From the NCBI RefSeq assembly GCF_024137025.1, contig NZ_JAMYJR010000007.1, positions 62,001-126,000 of the forward strand: 64,000 nucleotides of DNA, given 5' to 3'. The notes under the pieces are model-generated. The model was not told where the DNA came from. It was given only the letters and a program-made list of their open reading frames with translations, and did no database searches. The stretch comes from Paractinoplanes aksuensis (GTDB taxonomy: Bacteria; Actinomycetota; Actinomycetes; Mycobacteriales; Micromonosporaceae). The translations under genes were made by a program, and so were the position numbers. Below are positions 42,591-52,300 of this stretch, one piece after another; the first letter of the stretch is position 1; each line of letters opens with the position of its first letter.

Positions 42591-43397
42591 ATGCTGATCC
42601 AGCAACGCCTGCGCGACCGGGTCACCCACCTTTGTCGCGACGACCCGGCACTGGTGGCGGCGCTGACGTACGGGTCGTTCGTGAGCGGTGAGGCCGACGC
42701 CTACAGCGACATCGAGTTCTGGCTGTTCTTCGACCCTGCCGCGGCGCCCGACGCACCCACCTGGCTCGCTGCCGTCGGCGAGTTCCAGCACGTCGTCGTC
42801 AACGAGTTCGGCGCGCACGTCGTGTTCTTCCCGGGCCTGATCCGCGGCGAGTTCCACTTCGTCACGGCCGCAGACATTCCTTCCGTACGCTCGTGGCCCG
42901 CCCGCAGCGGCCCGGCCGACCGCATGATCGTCGTCGACCGCACCGGCGAGCTGCGCCGGGCCCTGGACACGTTGCCCGCCCAGCCGCCCCGGCCCACGAC
43001 CGCCGGCGAGGTCGGGGAGCTTTGCGGCCGCTTCGCGAACTGGCTGATCCTCGCCCACCACGTCACCCGACGGGGCGAACTGCTGCGCGCCCTCGACGCC
43101 CTTACTCACACCCAGCGCCACCTGCTGTGGATGACGAGGTTGACCACCGACAGCACCCAGCACTGGCTCACGCCGTCCCGCCACGCCGAGACCGATCTGC
43201 CGACCGAGGTCACCCGCATGATCCATGGCGCAACAGCAACCGCCGACCCCTCGTCGCTCGCGGCAGCCCTTACCGCAAACTGGCGCCTCGGCCGTTCCTG
43301 CTGGCGGCAACTCGGTCTGAGGCACGGGTTCGCCGTGCCGGAGGCGCTGTTCCGCGAGCTCGATCAGCGGCTCGGCGACGAGGCCAGCCAGTCGTAG
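42591..43397 (+). CDS. Lincosamide nucleotidyltransferase-like protein (Lnu(B/F) type)
   Basis: A 268-residue nucleotidyltransferase-fold protein close in length and layout to Lnu(B)/Lnu(F), which adenylate lincomycin and clindamycin. The catalytic signature is intact: YGSFVSGEADAYSDIEFWLF, with Gly28-Ser29 and the metal pair Asp40/Glu42. The C-terminal half is the helical substrate domain (LCGRFANWLILAHHVTRRGELLRALDAL region). TACCCT ends 6 nt before ATG (leaderless). Whether the real substrate is a lincosamide cannot be told; it may be a chromosomal ancestor. It overlaps the convergent hydrolase gene by 34 bp. Confidence 0.75.
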   Translation: MLIQQRLRDRVTHLCRDDPALVAALTYGSFVSGEADAYSDIEFWLFFDPAAAPDAPTWLAAVGEFQHVVVNEFGAHVVFFPGLIRGEFHFVTAADIPSVRSWPARSGPADRMIVVDRTGELRRALDTLPAQPPRPTTAGEVGELCGRFANWLILAHHVTRRGELLRALDALTHTQRHLLWMTRLTTDSTQHWLTPSRHAETDLPTEVTRMIHGATATADPSSLAAALTANWRLGRSCWRQLGLRHGFAVPEALFRELDQRLGDEASQS

Positions 43398-43969
43398 ATG
43401 TCGGCGTAGATGTCGGGGCCGGGCAGGTGGCCGCCGGGGTAGACGTGGCCTCGGGCGTCGGGGTTGTCGCGGGCCGCGGCGCCGGGCTCGGTGGGGAACT
43501 CGGGGCCGCCGGCGGCGACCTTGGCCAACACGCCGGCACCGATCTCGGCCAGTTCGGGGCGCAGCGTGGCCTCGTCCAGCTCGGGTTTCGCGGTGGGTTT
43601 GATGCCGGAGAGCACGGCGCAGCGCAGCACCCTCCCGGGCAGCAACGCGGCGGCAGCCAGGGCGTGCGGCCCCCCACCGGAACCACCGAGGACGGCGAAC
43701 CGCTCCCAGCCCTGCGCGTCAGCCAGCGCGGCCGTGTCCGAAGCCGCGTCGGCGACCGTACGGCCGGGTTGGCGGGTCGAACCGCCGTAGCCGGGGCGGT
43801 CGTAGTAGAGCAGCCGCAACCTGCTCTTTTCCATCGTCTCGACCATGGACGGGCGCTTCGAGCGGCTGCTCGGCGTGCCGCTGTGCGCGATCACCGGCAC
43901 GCCGTCCTCGGGGCCGTAGAAGCAGTGACGCAGAGTACGGCCGTCGGCGGTCACGAGATGCGGGGGCAC
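43364..43969 (-). CDS. Alpha/beta hydrolase, apparently with internal deletion
   Basis: A 201-residue alpha/beta-hydrolase-fold protein. The N-terminal half is complete (oxyanion-loop AHSGTPSSR, YYDRPGYGGS, nucleophile elbow GGSGGGPHA with Ser). After LAEIGAGVLAKVAAGG the sequence passes within about 20 residues to the normal C-terminal end VYPGGHLPGPDIYADIYDWLA, so the cap and the strand bearing the catalytic Asp seem missing, while the His region remains. It is therefore probably inactive or atypical. GTG 43969 follows TACCGT by 6 nt; an ATG at 44062 would overlap the divergent kinase promoter. Confidence 0.7.
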   Translation of the reverse strand: MPPHLVTADGRTLRHCFYGPEDGVPVIAHSGTPSSRSKRPSMVETMEKSRLRLLYYDRPGYGGSTRQPGRTVADAASDTAALADAQGWERFAVLGGSGGGPHALAAAALLPGRVLRCAVLSGIKPTAKPELDEATLRPELAEIGAGVLAKVAAGGPEFPTEPGAAARDNPDARGHVYPGGHLPGPDIYADIYDWLASSPSR

Positions 43970-44088
43970 CGCGTCACGGTAGCGGGCGGGATACTCCGAA
44001 TGGTGCAGCCGGTAGTCGGGAGGCGTCGATGGAAGTGTCAGCGGCGGGACGACGTGCGGCACCCCCGGCCGCCCCTAGCGTCCCGGTC

Positions 44089-45207
44089 ATGAACAGATAT
44101 CTTGCTCCCGCGCTCACCCTGGTCGGCGTGCCCGCGGGTCTCGCCGTCACCGGCGGCAATCAGCAGACCGTCATGACGCTCGCGCTGGCCGGCTGGCTGG
44201 CGCTCGCCGCCTGTTTCGCACCCCGATTTCCCCGTACGGTGCTCGTGCTCTCCCTGTCGTTCGTGATCGGCCTGCGCGGCTCGAACCTGGTCGACGCCGG
44301 CTGGGTGTGGCCGGCCACCGCGGCCTTCGTGGTGGCCGTGCTCGCCGGTCATCTGCGGTTCGCGATCGCCGCGGGTGGTCTGGCCCTGCTCTACGGCGCG
44401 GGCTGGGACGGCTTCGTGATGATGGAGGAGCACAGCGTCGACTGGACGCTGGCCCACGTCGGCGGGGACGCGTTGTGGCTGGCCGCCGTGCTGGCCGCGG
44501 CCACCGCCTATCTCAGCACCCGCCGCTGGCAGCACGAGATGTCCCTGCGCCAGGTCCAGGACCAGCACGAGCGTGAGCTCGAGGCCCGCCGCCGCCGGGC
44601 CGAGGAGCGGGTCGGCATCGCCCGCGACCTGCACGACGTCGTCTCGCACACGCTGGCCGTGGTCGGGGTGCACCTCAACGTGGCCCTCGACGCCTTCGAC
44701 ACCGACCCCGAGGAGGCCCGCTCGTCGCTGCGCCTGGCCCAGGACGTCCGCGGGCAGGCCATGACCGACCTGAAGTCGCTGGTCGACGTGCTGCGCGACG
44801 GCGCCGCCCCGATCGTCGCCGAGCCCACCGACGGGCTGGGCGGGCTGGACCGGCTGGCCGAGCAGGTGCGGGCGGCCGGGCTGACGGTGTCGGTGACCGA
44901 GTTCGGCGAGCGGTCGGACGTGCCGGCCGCGGTGGCCACCGCGATCTACCGGGTGGTGCAGGAGTCGCTGACCAACACGGTGCGGCACGCCGGCGCGAGC
45001 CGGGTGGTGGTCACCCTGCGCTACACGCCGACGAGCGCGGTGGTGGACGTGCAGGACGACGGGCCGGCGTCGGCCGCGGTCGTCGACGGCAACGGCATCG
45101 CGGGTATGCGGGAGCGGGTGGCCGCCCTGGGCGGCGCGCTCACGGCCGGCCCGGGGAAGACCGGTTTCTCCGTACGGGCGACGATCCCCTACCTGGAGCG
45201 CGAATGA
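44089..45207 (+). CDS. Sensor histidine kinase (HisKA_3 / NarL-type)
   Basis: A 372-residue kinase with five or six membrane helices in the first 140 residues, a coiled linker (QVQDQHERELEARRRRAEE), the phosphoacceptor motif RVGIARDLHDVVSHTLAVV and an ATPase domain (QESLTNTVRHAGAS, DDGPAS, GIAGMRERVAALGG). TAGCGT (44076-44081) ends 7 nt before ATG. It is coupled to the response regulator by an ATGA overlap. No transporter is adjacent, so its stimulus is unclear. Confidence 0.94.
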   Translation: MNRYLAPALTLVGVPAGLAVTGGNQQTVMTLALAGWLALAACFAPRFPRTVLVLSLSFVIGLRGSNLVDAGWVWPATAAFVVAVLAGHLRFAIAAGGLALLYGAGWDGFVMMEEHSVDWTLAHVGGDALWLAAVLAAATAYLSTRRWQHEMSLRQVQDQHERELEARRRRAEERVGIARDLHDVVSHTLAVVGVHLNVALDAFDTDPEEARSSLRLAQDVRGQAMTDLKSLVDVLRDGAAPIVAEPTDGLGGLDRLAEQVRAAGLTVSVTEFGERSDVPAAVATAIYRVVQESLTNTVRHAGASRVVVTLRYTPTSAVVDVQDDGPASAAVVDGNGIAGMRERVAALGGALTAGPGKTGFSVRATIPYLERE

Positions 45208-45857
45208 TCAACGTACTTCTCGCCGACGACCAGCATCTCGTCCGCGCGGGTTTCCGCAGCCTGCTGCGCCGCGACAAGCAGATCCAGGTCGTCGGCGAGG
45301 CGTCCACCGGTGACGAGGCCGTGCGCACCGCCCGCGCCCTGGGGCCCGACGTGATCCTCATGGACATCCGGATGCCGGGGATGGACGGCATCACGGCCAC
45401 CCGCGAGATCCTGGCCGTCGCGCCGGACACCCGCGTGATCATCCTGACCACGTTCGAGACCGACGAGTACGTGTTCGCGGCGCTCGCGGCCGGGGCCAGC
45501 GGCTTCCTGACCAAAGAGATCGGCCCCGACGGCCTGCGCCAGGCGGTCCGGGTCGTGGCGGCCGGGGACGCCCTGCTCTCCCCCAGCGTGACCCGGCGGG
45601 TGGTGGGCCAGTTCGCCCACCGCCCGGCCGCGGCGCCCGGCGGCAACCGGCTGGCCGTGCTGACCGAGCGCGAACGCGAGGTGGTGCGGCTGGTGGCGAC
45701 CGGGCTGTCCAACGACGACATCGCCCGCGAGCTGGTGATCAGCCCGTTGACGGCCAAGACGCACATCACCCGGGCCATCGCCAAACTGGGCGTACGGGAC
45801 CGGGTCCAGCTGGTGATTATTGCGTTCGAGGAAGGCCTGGCCGGGCCGTTATCTTGA
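45204..45857 (+). CDS. NarL/FixJ family response regulator
   Basis: A 217-residue regulator with Asp54 as phosphorylation site (ILMDIRMPGMDG) and a C-terminal LuxR HTH (LTEREREVVRLVATGLSNDD, then ARELVISPLTAKTHI). Partner of the preceding kinase. The next gene has its own leaderless promoter overlapping the stop region. Confidence 0.95.
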   Translation: MINVLLADDQHLVRAGFRSLLRRDKQIQVVGEASTGDEAVRTARALGPDVILMDIRMPGMDGITATREILAVAPDTRVIILTTFETDEYVFAALAAGASGFLTKEIGPDGLRQAVRVVAAGDALLSPSVTRRVVGQFAHRPAAAPGGNRLAVLTEREREVVRLVATGLSNDDIARELVISPLTAKTHITRAIAKLGVRDRVQLVIIAFEEGLAGPLS

Positions 45858-45861
45858 CCCC

Positions 45862-46386
45862 ATGCAACGGATCCTGGTCTACGGGGTGACCGGTTCCGGC
45901 AAGTCGACTCTGGCTGCCCGGATCGGTGAGCGCCTCGGCCTTCCGTACCACGCGGTCGACGATCTGACCTGGAGACCCGGCTGGGTGCCGCTCTCCGAGC
46001 CGGAGCAGCGCAAGGTCATCGGCGAGCTGCTCAGCGCCGACACCTGGGTCATCGACGGCGGTTACGCGATCTGGCTCGACCTGGTGATGGAGCGGGCCGA
46101 CCTGATCGTGGGTCTGGACATGCCGCGCTGGGTGTCGTGGAGCCGGATGGTGCGCCGCTCGGTCCGCCAGATCGTGCGCCGCACCCCTACCTGCAACGGC
46201 AACTACGAGACGTGGCGGCTCTTTCTGTTCGACCGCGAGTCGTTGCTCTACTTCCACTTCCGCTCGTTCCGCCGCAAGCAGGCCCGCATGCGCCAGTGGC
46301 ACGACAGCCCCGAATTTCCCGAGACGGTGCTGCTGCGCTCCCCGGCCGAGGTCGAGCGCTGGCTGGCCGGGCTCAAGGTCGGTTGA
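45862..46386 (+). CDS. P-loop kinase-like protein (adenylate-kinase-related, FlaR-like)
   Basis: A 174-residue small NTPase. Walker A GVTGSGKSTLAARIG near residues 8-22, then HAVDDLTWRPGW, the lid-like RRSVRQIVRRTPTCNGNYETW and a conserved FHFRSFRRKQARM. It matches proteins annotated as topology-modulation/adenylate-kinase-like; true substrate unknown. TATCTT (45850-45855) ends 6 nt before ATG. Overlaps the convergent GNAT gene by 14 bp. Confidence 0.82.
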   Translation: MQRILVYGVTGSGKSTLAARIGERLGLPYHAVDDLTWRPGWVPLSEPEQRKVIGELLSADTWVIDGGYAIWLDLVMERADLIVGLDMPRWVSWSRMVRRSVRQIVRRTPTCNGNYETWRLFLFDRESLLYFHFRSFRRKQARMRQWHDSPEFPETVLLRSPAEVERWLAGLKVG

Positions 46387-46759
46387 GGTCGAGCTGGTAG
46401 AGCGCGCTGCGGTGGGTCGGCCGGTAGCCGAGGGCGTCGTTGACCCGGCGCATGGCCGCGTTGTCGTCGGCAGTGTCGGCCAGCAGGCCGTCGAGCCGCG
46501 GGAACCGGGCCCGGGTCCGGTTGATCTGTTCGGCCTTCATCCAGCGGCCGAGCCCGTGCCCGCGGTGTTCGGGCAGCACACCGGTGCCGTAGTGCTGGGC
46601 GTCGCCGGCGCCGTCGCCGGGCACGACCAGTTCGGTGAAGCCGGCGATCTCGCCGTCGGCGGCCACGACGGCGGTGGTGCACAGGATGTCGCCGCGGTCG
46701 GACGCCAGCCAGGCCAGCCGGCGTGGGCGCGCCGGGTCGGTCAGAGGCGTGATCGTCAT
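46373..46759 (-). CDS. GNAT family acetyltransferase (short form)
   Basis: A 128-residue single GNAT domain: strand IAGFTELVV, CoA loop YGTGVLPEHRGHGLGRWMK and ending ADDNAAMRRVNDALGYRP. It is shorter than the usual actinomycete relatives, which have an extra N-terminal half, so it may be an N-terminally truncated copy. Its ATG directly follows the stop of the PPOX gene (TGAATG), so both form one operon. Confidence 0.82.
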   Translation of the reverse strand: MTITPLTDPARPRRLAWLASDRGDILCTTAVVAADGEIAGFTELVVPGDGAGDAQHYGTGVLPEHRGHGLGRWMKAEQINRTRARFPRLDGLLADTADDNAAMRRVNDALGYRPTHRSALYQLDLNRP

Positions 46760-47173
46760 TCAGACGGTGTAGCGGTTCACCGCCGACGGCCGCAACACGA
46801 TTCGGACCAGGCCGGTCGTGCGCCATTCGTCGATGAGCTGCCGCTGGTCGGCGTCGAGCGTGCCCCAGTAGCGTTCGGCCAGCCGGGCCGCGAGTTCGGG
46901 CCCGCCGTCGTCGTGCAGGGTGACCGGGCCCTCGACCGCCACCCAGTACTCGGGCTCACCCGTCGGGGCGGCCACGACCACCGACGCCCGGGGCTGCTCG
47001 CGCAGGCGGGCGACCTTCGGCGCACCGGGCGTCGAGAACATCTGCAGGTCGCCGTCGGCGGTCACCTCGAACCACACCGGCCGGGGCGACGGCCAGCGTT
47101 CGCCCCGCGGCGCGACAGTGAGAAAGGCGTAGAGCGGCCGGTTGAGCAGCGCAAGATCCTCGTCTCGGAACAT
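46760..47173 (-). CDS. PPOX-class (pyridoxamine-phosphate-oxidase-fold) flavin/F420 protein
   Basis: A 137-residue split-barrel protein. The pattern LALLNRPLYAFLTVAPRGERWPSPRPVWFE, then FSTPGAPKVARLREQPRASVVV and the end SAVNRYTV fits F420- or FMN-binding PPOX enzymes of actinobacteria. TAAGGT (47181-47186) ends 7 nt before ATG 47173, which fixes the start against an upstream ATG at 47227. Co-transcribed with the GNAT gene. Confidence 0.85.
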   Translation of the reverse strand: MFRDEDLALLNRPLYAFLTVAPRGERWPSPRPVWFEVTADGDLQMFSTPGAPKVARLREQPRASVVVAAPTGEPEYWVAVEGPVTLHDDGGPELAARLAERYWGTLDADQRQLIDEWRTTGLVRIVLRPSAVNRYTV

Positions 47174-47302
47174 GCGATCAACCTTAGGGCCTGTTTCGCA
47201 GCAGGGGCGGGAGCGAGGTGCGGTCACCGGGATTCGTGCGGGGCACCGCAGGGCCAGCAGGACCCAGGCGTCGACGCAGCCGCTGGTAGCGACGATCGAG
47301 GG

Positions 47303-47638
47303 TCACGCCGTGGCCCCGCCGAACGAGGCCTGCGGGCGGCGGCGCAGCTGTTGCTCGGCCGCGGTGGCGTTGCGGCGCAACCGCTCGATCTCGGCCGCCA
47401 GCGCCCCCGCGCCGCTGTCGGTCAGCCGGTAGTAGCGCCGCAGGCGCCCGTCGACCGCCTCTTCGCGGTCGACCTCGATGAGGCCCTGGTCGTCGAGCCG
47501 GTCGAGCGCGCCGTAGAGCGTGCCCGCCCGCAGCTTGACGTCGCCGCCCGACAGGTCGGCGACCGCCTGGATGACCCCGTAGCCGTGGCGCGGCTGCTCG
47601 GCCAGCGCGGCCAGGATCAGAAAGGTGGGTTCCTGCAT
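47303..47638 (-). CDS. PadR family transcriptional regulator
   Basis: A 111-residue winged-helix regulator: FLILAALAEQPRHGYGV, LRAGTLYGALDRLDDQGLI and the wing VDGRLRRYYRLTDSG. The C-terminal dimer helix is short. TACTGT ends 7 nt before ATG. A 16-bp near-palindrome at 47657-47672, upstream of that box, is a candidate autoregulatory site. The regulated partner is not obvious; the YcaQ-like gene lies immediately upstream in the same direction. Confidence 0.92.
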   Translation of the reverse strand: MQEPTFLILAALAEQPRHGYGVIQAVADLSGGDVKLRAGTLYGALDRLDDQGLIEVDREEAVDGRLRRYYRLTDSGAGALAAEIERLRRNATAAEQQLRRRPQASFGGATA

Positions 47639-47656
47639 GTCGACGACAGTACGGGC

Positions 47657-47672
47657 GACGATATATACCGTC
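47657..47672. promoter_or_regulatory. PadR operator candidate
   Basis: GACGATATATACCGTC, a palindrome with one mismatch per half around an AT-rich core. It lies 18 bp upstream of the padR start and touches the stop of the preceding gene. The ATAT core resembles known PadR sites. Confidence 0.5.
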
Positions 47673-48735
47673 AAGCGATCAGTGGGCGGTCGAGACCCAC
47701 GTGCAACCAGCGGGCCAGGTCCTCGATCTCGCGGTCGACCGCGGCCGCCGTGGCCCGGGTGACCGGCTCGTCGAAATGGATGGCGTCGACGCGCAGCACG
47801 CCCTGTTTGCGGTCGGTGGTGGCGTCGAGCTTGCCGATCAGGCGGTCGCCGCTGAGGATCGGCAGGGCGAAGTAGCCCCAGCGACGCTGGGCGGCCGGCT
47901 TGTACATCTCGAGGTTGTAGTCGAACTCGAACAGGTCGACCATCCGCTTGCGGTCGAAGATGAGCCGGTCGAGCGGGGACAACAACGCCGTACGCCCCTC
48001 GAACCCGCCCCCGAGGAAGGCCGGGTCGACCCGCCACTTGCCGCGCACACCCTCGACCACGGCCGGCTCGCCGGCCTCGCTCTTGCGGGCCAGGCCCAGT
48101 GACCGCAGCAGCCGCTCGGCCCGGGTCCGGGACGCCTCGGGCTCGGGCACCACGTCGTCCGGATAGACGCGACGGGCCAGGTCGAACATCCGCTCGCGGC
48201 CGTCGCGGTCGGCCACCGCGACCTCGCCCCGCACGATCAGGCACTCGAGCATCATGCCGACGTTGCGGTTGTTGTTCCAGCCCGACGAGCCCCACGGCAC
48301 CTGGGCCGTGTCGGGGATCGAGGCCTGCGGCACGGGCCCGTCGACGTCCAGGATGTCGAGGATGTCGGTCCGGAACTTGTCATTGGCGTCGACCCAGTGC
48401 TGGGCGCTGGGATGGCCGAACTGGGAGTCGGGCGCCTGATGGGCGGCCATCTCGGCCCGGAACAGCGGGATGTCGTCCATCGGCCGGATCATGCCGCGCA
48501 GCTCGACGTACGTGCGGTCGGCCAGCCCTTCGGCCAGCTCGGACGGGCGGTACGAGGAACCGAGCCGGCTCCAGGCCACGAGGTCGGCGCTGGGGGCGAC
48601 CGCGGCCGTCTGGTCGTACTGCAGGAACGTCAGGCGGTCGACCAGATCGAACAGGTCGGCCGGGCGGTGGGCGTCGAGCAGCTGGGCCCGCACAGCGATG
48701 CGGCGCGCTTCTTGACGGCTCAGCTCGACGACCAC
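47671..48735 (-). CDS. YcaQ/AlkX-like winged-helix DNA glycosylase
   Basis: A 354-residue protein of the HTH_42 (YcaQ/AlkZ) superfamily, which unhooks DNA interstrand crosslinks or removes alkylated bases. The N-terminal winged helices include the catalytic Q-x-D type motif (FLQYDQTAAVAPSADL). Later landmarks are LRGMIRPMDDIPLF, FLSPLDRLIFDRKRM-type (ALLSPLDRLIFDRKR) and YFALPILSGDRLIGKLD. GTG 48735 is preceded by TAGCGT at 48743-48748, 7 nt away. Usual role: protection against alkylating or crosslinking agents, including self-made antibiotics. Confidence 0.88.
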   Translation of the reverse strand: MVVELSRQEARRIAVRAQLLDAHRPADLFDLVDRLTFLQYDQTAAVAPSADLVAWSRLGSSYRPSELAEGLADRTYVELRGMIRPMDDIPLFRAEMAAHQAPDSQFGHPSAQHWVDANDKFRTDILDILDVDGPVPQASIPDTAQVPWGSSGWNNNRNVGMMLECLIVRGEVAVADRDGRERMFDLARRVYPDDVVPEPEASRTRAERLLRSLGLARKSEAGEPAVVEGVRGKWRVDPAFLGGGFEGRTALLSPLDRLIFDRKRMVDLFEFDYNLEMYKPAAQRRWGYFALPILSGDRLIGKLDATTDRKQGVLRVDAIHFDEPVTRATAAAVDREIEDLARWLHVGLDRPLIA

Positions 48736-48793
48736 TCACCAGACGCTAAAGGAATCAGCAGAGCGGCGCAGCATGCCCGCCGCGTGAAGCTGG

Positions 48794-49180
48794 TCAGCCG
48801 CGCAACAGCGTGGCCATCTCGGGCAGCTTGAAGAACTCGGCCGTGGCCACCGCGGACGGGGTGCCGGCGTCGGGGTCGGCGCCCGCGGCGAGCAGCACCT
48901 TGACGGTCTCGGCGCTCTGCCGGAAGACCGCGGCCGACAGCGCCGTCTGCCCGCGGTCGTTGACCCGGTCCGGGTCGGCGCCCCGGTCGAGCAGGGCCGC
49001 CGCCGTGTCCGGATGCTCGTGATAGGCGGCCAGGATCAGCAGCGTGTCGCCCTTGGCGTTGGTCAGGTTGGCCGGCACGCCCGCCGTCACGTGGGCGGCC
49101 AGCTCCTCGGTATCGCCCGCGCGGGCCAGGTCGAACATCCGGTGGGCGTACGCGATCGTCTCGTCATCCAGGTCGGCCAC
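48794..49180 (-). CDS. Ankyrin repeat protein
   Basis: A 128-residue protein with three ankyrin repeats (KGDTLLILAAYHEHPDTAAALLDRGADPD, then RGQTALSAAVFRQSAETVKVLLAAGADPD, then a shorter last unit), capped by an N-terminal helix. It probably mediates protein-protein contact in the cytoplasm; partner unknown. GTG 49180 gives the usual start; an ATG at 49213 would add 11 residues. Confidence 0.85.
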   Translation of the reverse strand: MADLDDETIAYAHRMFDLARAGDTEELAAHVTAGVPANLTNAKGDTLLILAAYHEHPDTAAALLDRGADPDRVNDRGQTALSAAVFRQSAETVKVLLAAGADPDAGTPSAVATAEFFKLPEMATLLRG

Positions 49181-49261
49181 GCCCGACCGATAACCCGATT
49201 CGCACACGATCAAACGTGCGGAAACAGCATTTCACTTGCCTCTCCATCAATTGACGAGTAA

Positions 49262-49268
49262 CGATGTC
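49262..49268 (+). promoter_or_regulatory. Half-site CGATGTC before GH92 gene 1
   Basis: CGATGTC shares seven of eight bases with the CGATGTCA half-site at the lacI and importer promoters, and lies 11 bp after a TTGACG. The other half is not conserved, so this is weak. Confidence 0.3.
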
Positions 49269-49307
49269 TGACAGATGGGCGGCATGTGACGATGTGGGGA
49301 GTTACGG

Positions 49308-52300
49308 ATGCACCGATCGCGAGGGCTGATGGCCCTGACTGTCCTGGGAGCGATGATGATCGGGACGCCGGCTCACGCGGCAGCCGGGCCGGGGTTCACC
49401 TCGTCGTTCGAGAACGGCCAGCCGCAGCCTGACTGGATCGACACGACCGAGCGGGCGGCCGGGGTCGACGGCACGGTGACCGCCGGAATGCCGGGCAGCC
49501 TGCGCGACCGGGTCGTCGCGATCGCGGTGAACGCCGAGCCCAACAGCAACGAGGGCGGCGCCAACCTCAACGACGGCGACCCCGCGACCAAGTGGCTGAC
49601 CGACACCCCCACGAGCTGGGCGCAGTACACGCTGGACGAGCCGATCGAGGTCGTCCGGTACGCCTTGACCAGCGCCAACGATGCCCCCGAGCGCGACCCC
49701 CGGGACTGGACGCTGGCCGGCTCGGCCGACGGCGCGAGCTGGACCACCGTCGACACCCGGGCCGGCGAGACGTTCGGCGAGCGGTTCCAGACCAAGACGT
49801 ACGAGGTGGCGACGCCGGGCGCCTACAAGGTGTACCGCCTGACCGTCACCGGGCACCCGTCGGGCGATCTGAGCCAGCTCGCCGACCTGGAGCTCGCGGA
49901 CGCCGACACCACACCCCCGCCGGCCGGTCCCATGCAGAGCCGGGTGGGTGACGGACCGGCCAGCTCGCCGACCGCGAAGGCCGGCGCCGGCTACACGGGC
50001 CTCAAGGCGTTCCAGATCGCCGGGCGCCACACGGCCGAGGGGCGCGGGTACGCGTACAACAAAGTCTTCGACGTCAACATCAAGGTGAAGGCCGACACCG
50101 AGCTCTCCTATCTGGTCTTCCCCGAGTTCAACCGCACCGACCTCAGCAACCCGGCCACGTATGCGGCGGTGGACCTCGCCTTCACGGACGGGACCTATTT
50201 GTCCGACTCGGCGGTAAGGGACCAGCACGGCGCGGGACTCAGCCCGCGCGCGCAGGGCGAATCGAAGACCCTCTACACCGCGCAGTGGAACCTCAAGAAG
50301 GCCCGCCTCGGTCAGGTCGCCAAGGGCAAGACCATCGACCGCATCCTCGTCGGCTACGACAAGCCCAGCGGCCCCACCACCTTCCGCACCTGGTTCGACG
50401 ACATCAAGATCAGCGAAGTAGCTCCGGCCGAACCCCACAAGAACCTTTCGGCGTACGTCGACACGCGCCGGGGCACGCAGTCGTCCGGCGACTTCTCGCG
50501 GGGCAACAACTTCCCCGCCACCGCTGTGCCGCACGGTTTCAACTTCTGGACGCCGGTGACCGACGCCGGATCGACCAGCTGGCTCTACCAGTGGTCGCGG
50601 CAGAACAACGCCGACAACAAGCCGACGATCCAGGCCTTCTCGACCAGCCACGAGCCCAGCCCGTGGATGGGTGACCGCCAGACGTTCCAGGTGATGCCGT
50701 CGACCGGGCTCGACCCGGGCCGCACCGCGCGGGCGCTGCCGTTCAGCCACGACAACGAGGTCGCGAAGCCGTACTACTACGGCGTCACGTTCGACAACGG
50801 GCTGCGGACCGAGCTCGCCCCGACCGACCACGCCGCCCTGTATCGGTTCACCTTCCCCGGTGACGCGGGCAACCTGATCTTCGACAACGTCAACAACAAC
50901 GCGGGCCTGACGATCGACGCCGCCCACCGGTCGATCAGCGGCTGGACCGACGTCAACAGCGGCGGGCTCTCGGCCGGGTGGACCCGGATGTTCGTGTACG
51001 CCACGTTCGACAAGAACGTGACCGCGAGCGGCTCGCTGGCCGAGGGCAACCGGCCGGCCACGGGCTACGTGAGCTTCGGCGACAAGACCGTGCACATGCG
51101 GATCGCGACCTCGCTGATCAGCGTGGCCCAGGCCAAGCACAATCTCGACCTCGAGATCGGCGCGAAGGAGAAGCTCGATTCGGTGCGCGACCGGGCCCAG
51201 AAACTGTGGGACAAGAAGCTGCGCACGGTCGAGGTGGAAGGCGCGTCCGAGGATCAACTGGCCACGCTCTACGGCAACCTCTACCGCCTTTTCCTCTATC
51301 CCAATTCGGCGTACGAGAACACGGGTACGAACGCCAAACCGGTCTACAAGCACACGGTGCAGTCGGCGGTGACCAGCCCGGCCGGCACGCCGACCGAGAC
51401 GGGGGCGCCGGTCAAGGACGGCAAGGTGTACGTCAACAACGGTTTCTGGGACACGTATCGCACGACCTGGCCGGCGTACTCGTTGCTGACCCCGGAAATG
51501 GCGGGCGAGATGGTCGACGGGTTCGTGCAGCAGTACCGCGACGGCGGGTGGATCTCGCGGTGGTCGGCGCCGGGTTACGCGAACCTGATGGTGGGCACGA
51601 GCTCGGATGTCGCGTTCGCCGACGCGTACCGGAAAGGGGTGAAGGGTTTCGACATCGAGGAGGCCTACGCCGCCGCGGTGAAGAACGCGACAGTCACCCC
51701 GCCCGATCAGAACGTGGGCCGCAAGGGCCTGGCCGGCTCGATCTTCAAGGGTTACACGCCGAGCGACGTCACCAGCGAGGCGATGAGCTGGGCCCTGGAC
51801 GGTTACATCAACGATTTCGGCATCAGCGAGATGGCAGCGGCGCTGGCCGCCAGGACCGGCGAGAAACGGTACGCCGAAGAGGCCGAGTACTTCCGCAACC
51901 GCGCTTTGAACTACGTCAACATGTTCGACAAATCCGTCGGCTTCTTCCAGGGCAAGACGTCGGCCGGCGTCTGGCGTCAGACACCGGCCAACTACGACCC
52001 GCGGGTGTGGGGTTACGACTACACCGAGACCAATGGCTGGAACATGGCCTTCCATGTGCCGCAGGACGGGCAGGGACTGGCCAATCTGTACGGCGGTAAG
52101 AAGGGACTGGCCGACAAGCTCGACCAGTTCTTCGCGACGCCCGAGACGGCGAAGTTCCCCGGCTCGTACGGCGGCACGATCCACGAAATGGTCGAGGCGC
52201 GCGACGTGCGGATGGGCCAGTACGGCCACAGCAACCAGCCGTCGCACCACATCATCTACATGTACGACTACGCCGGGCAGCCGTCGAAGGCGCAGAAGCT

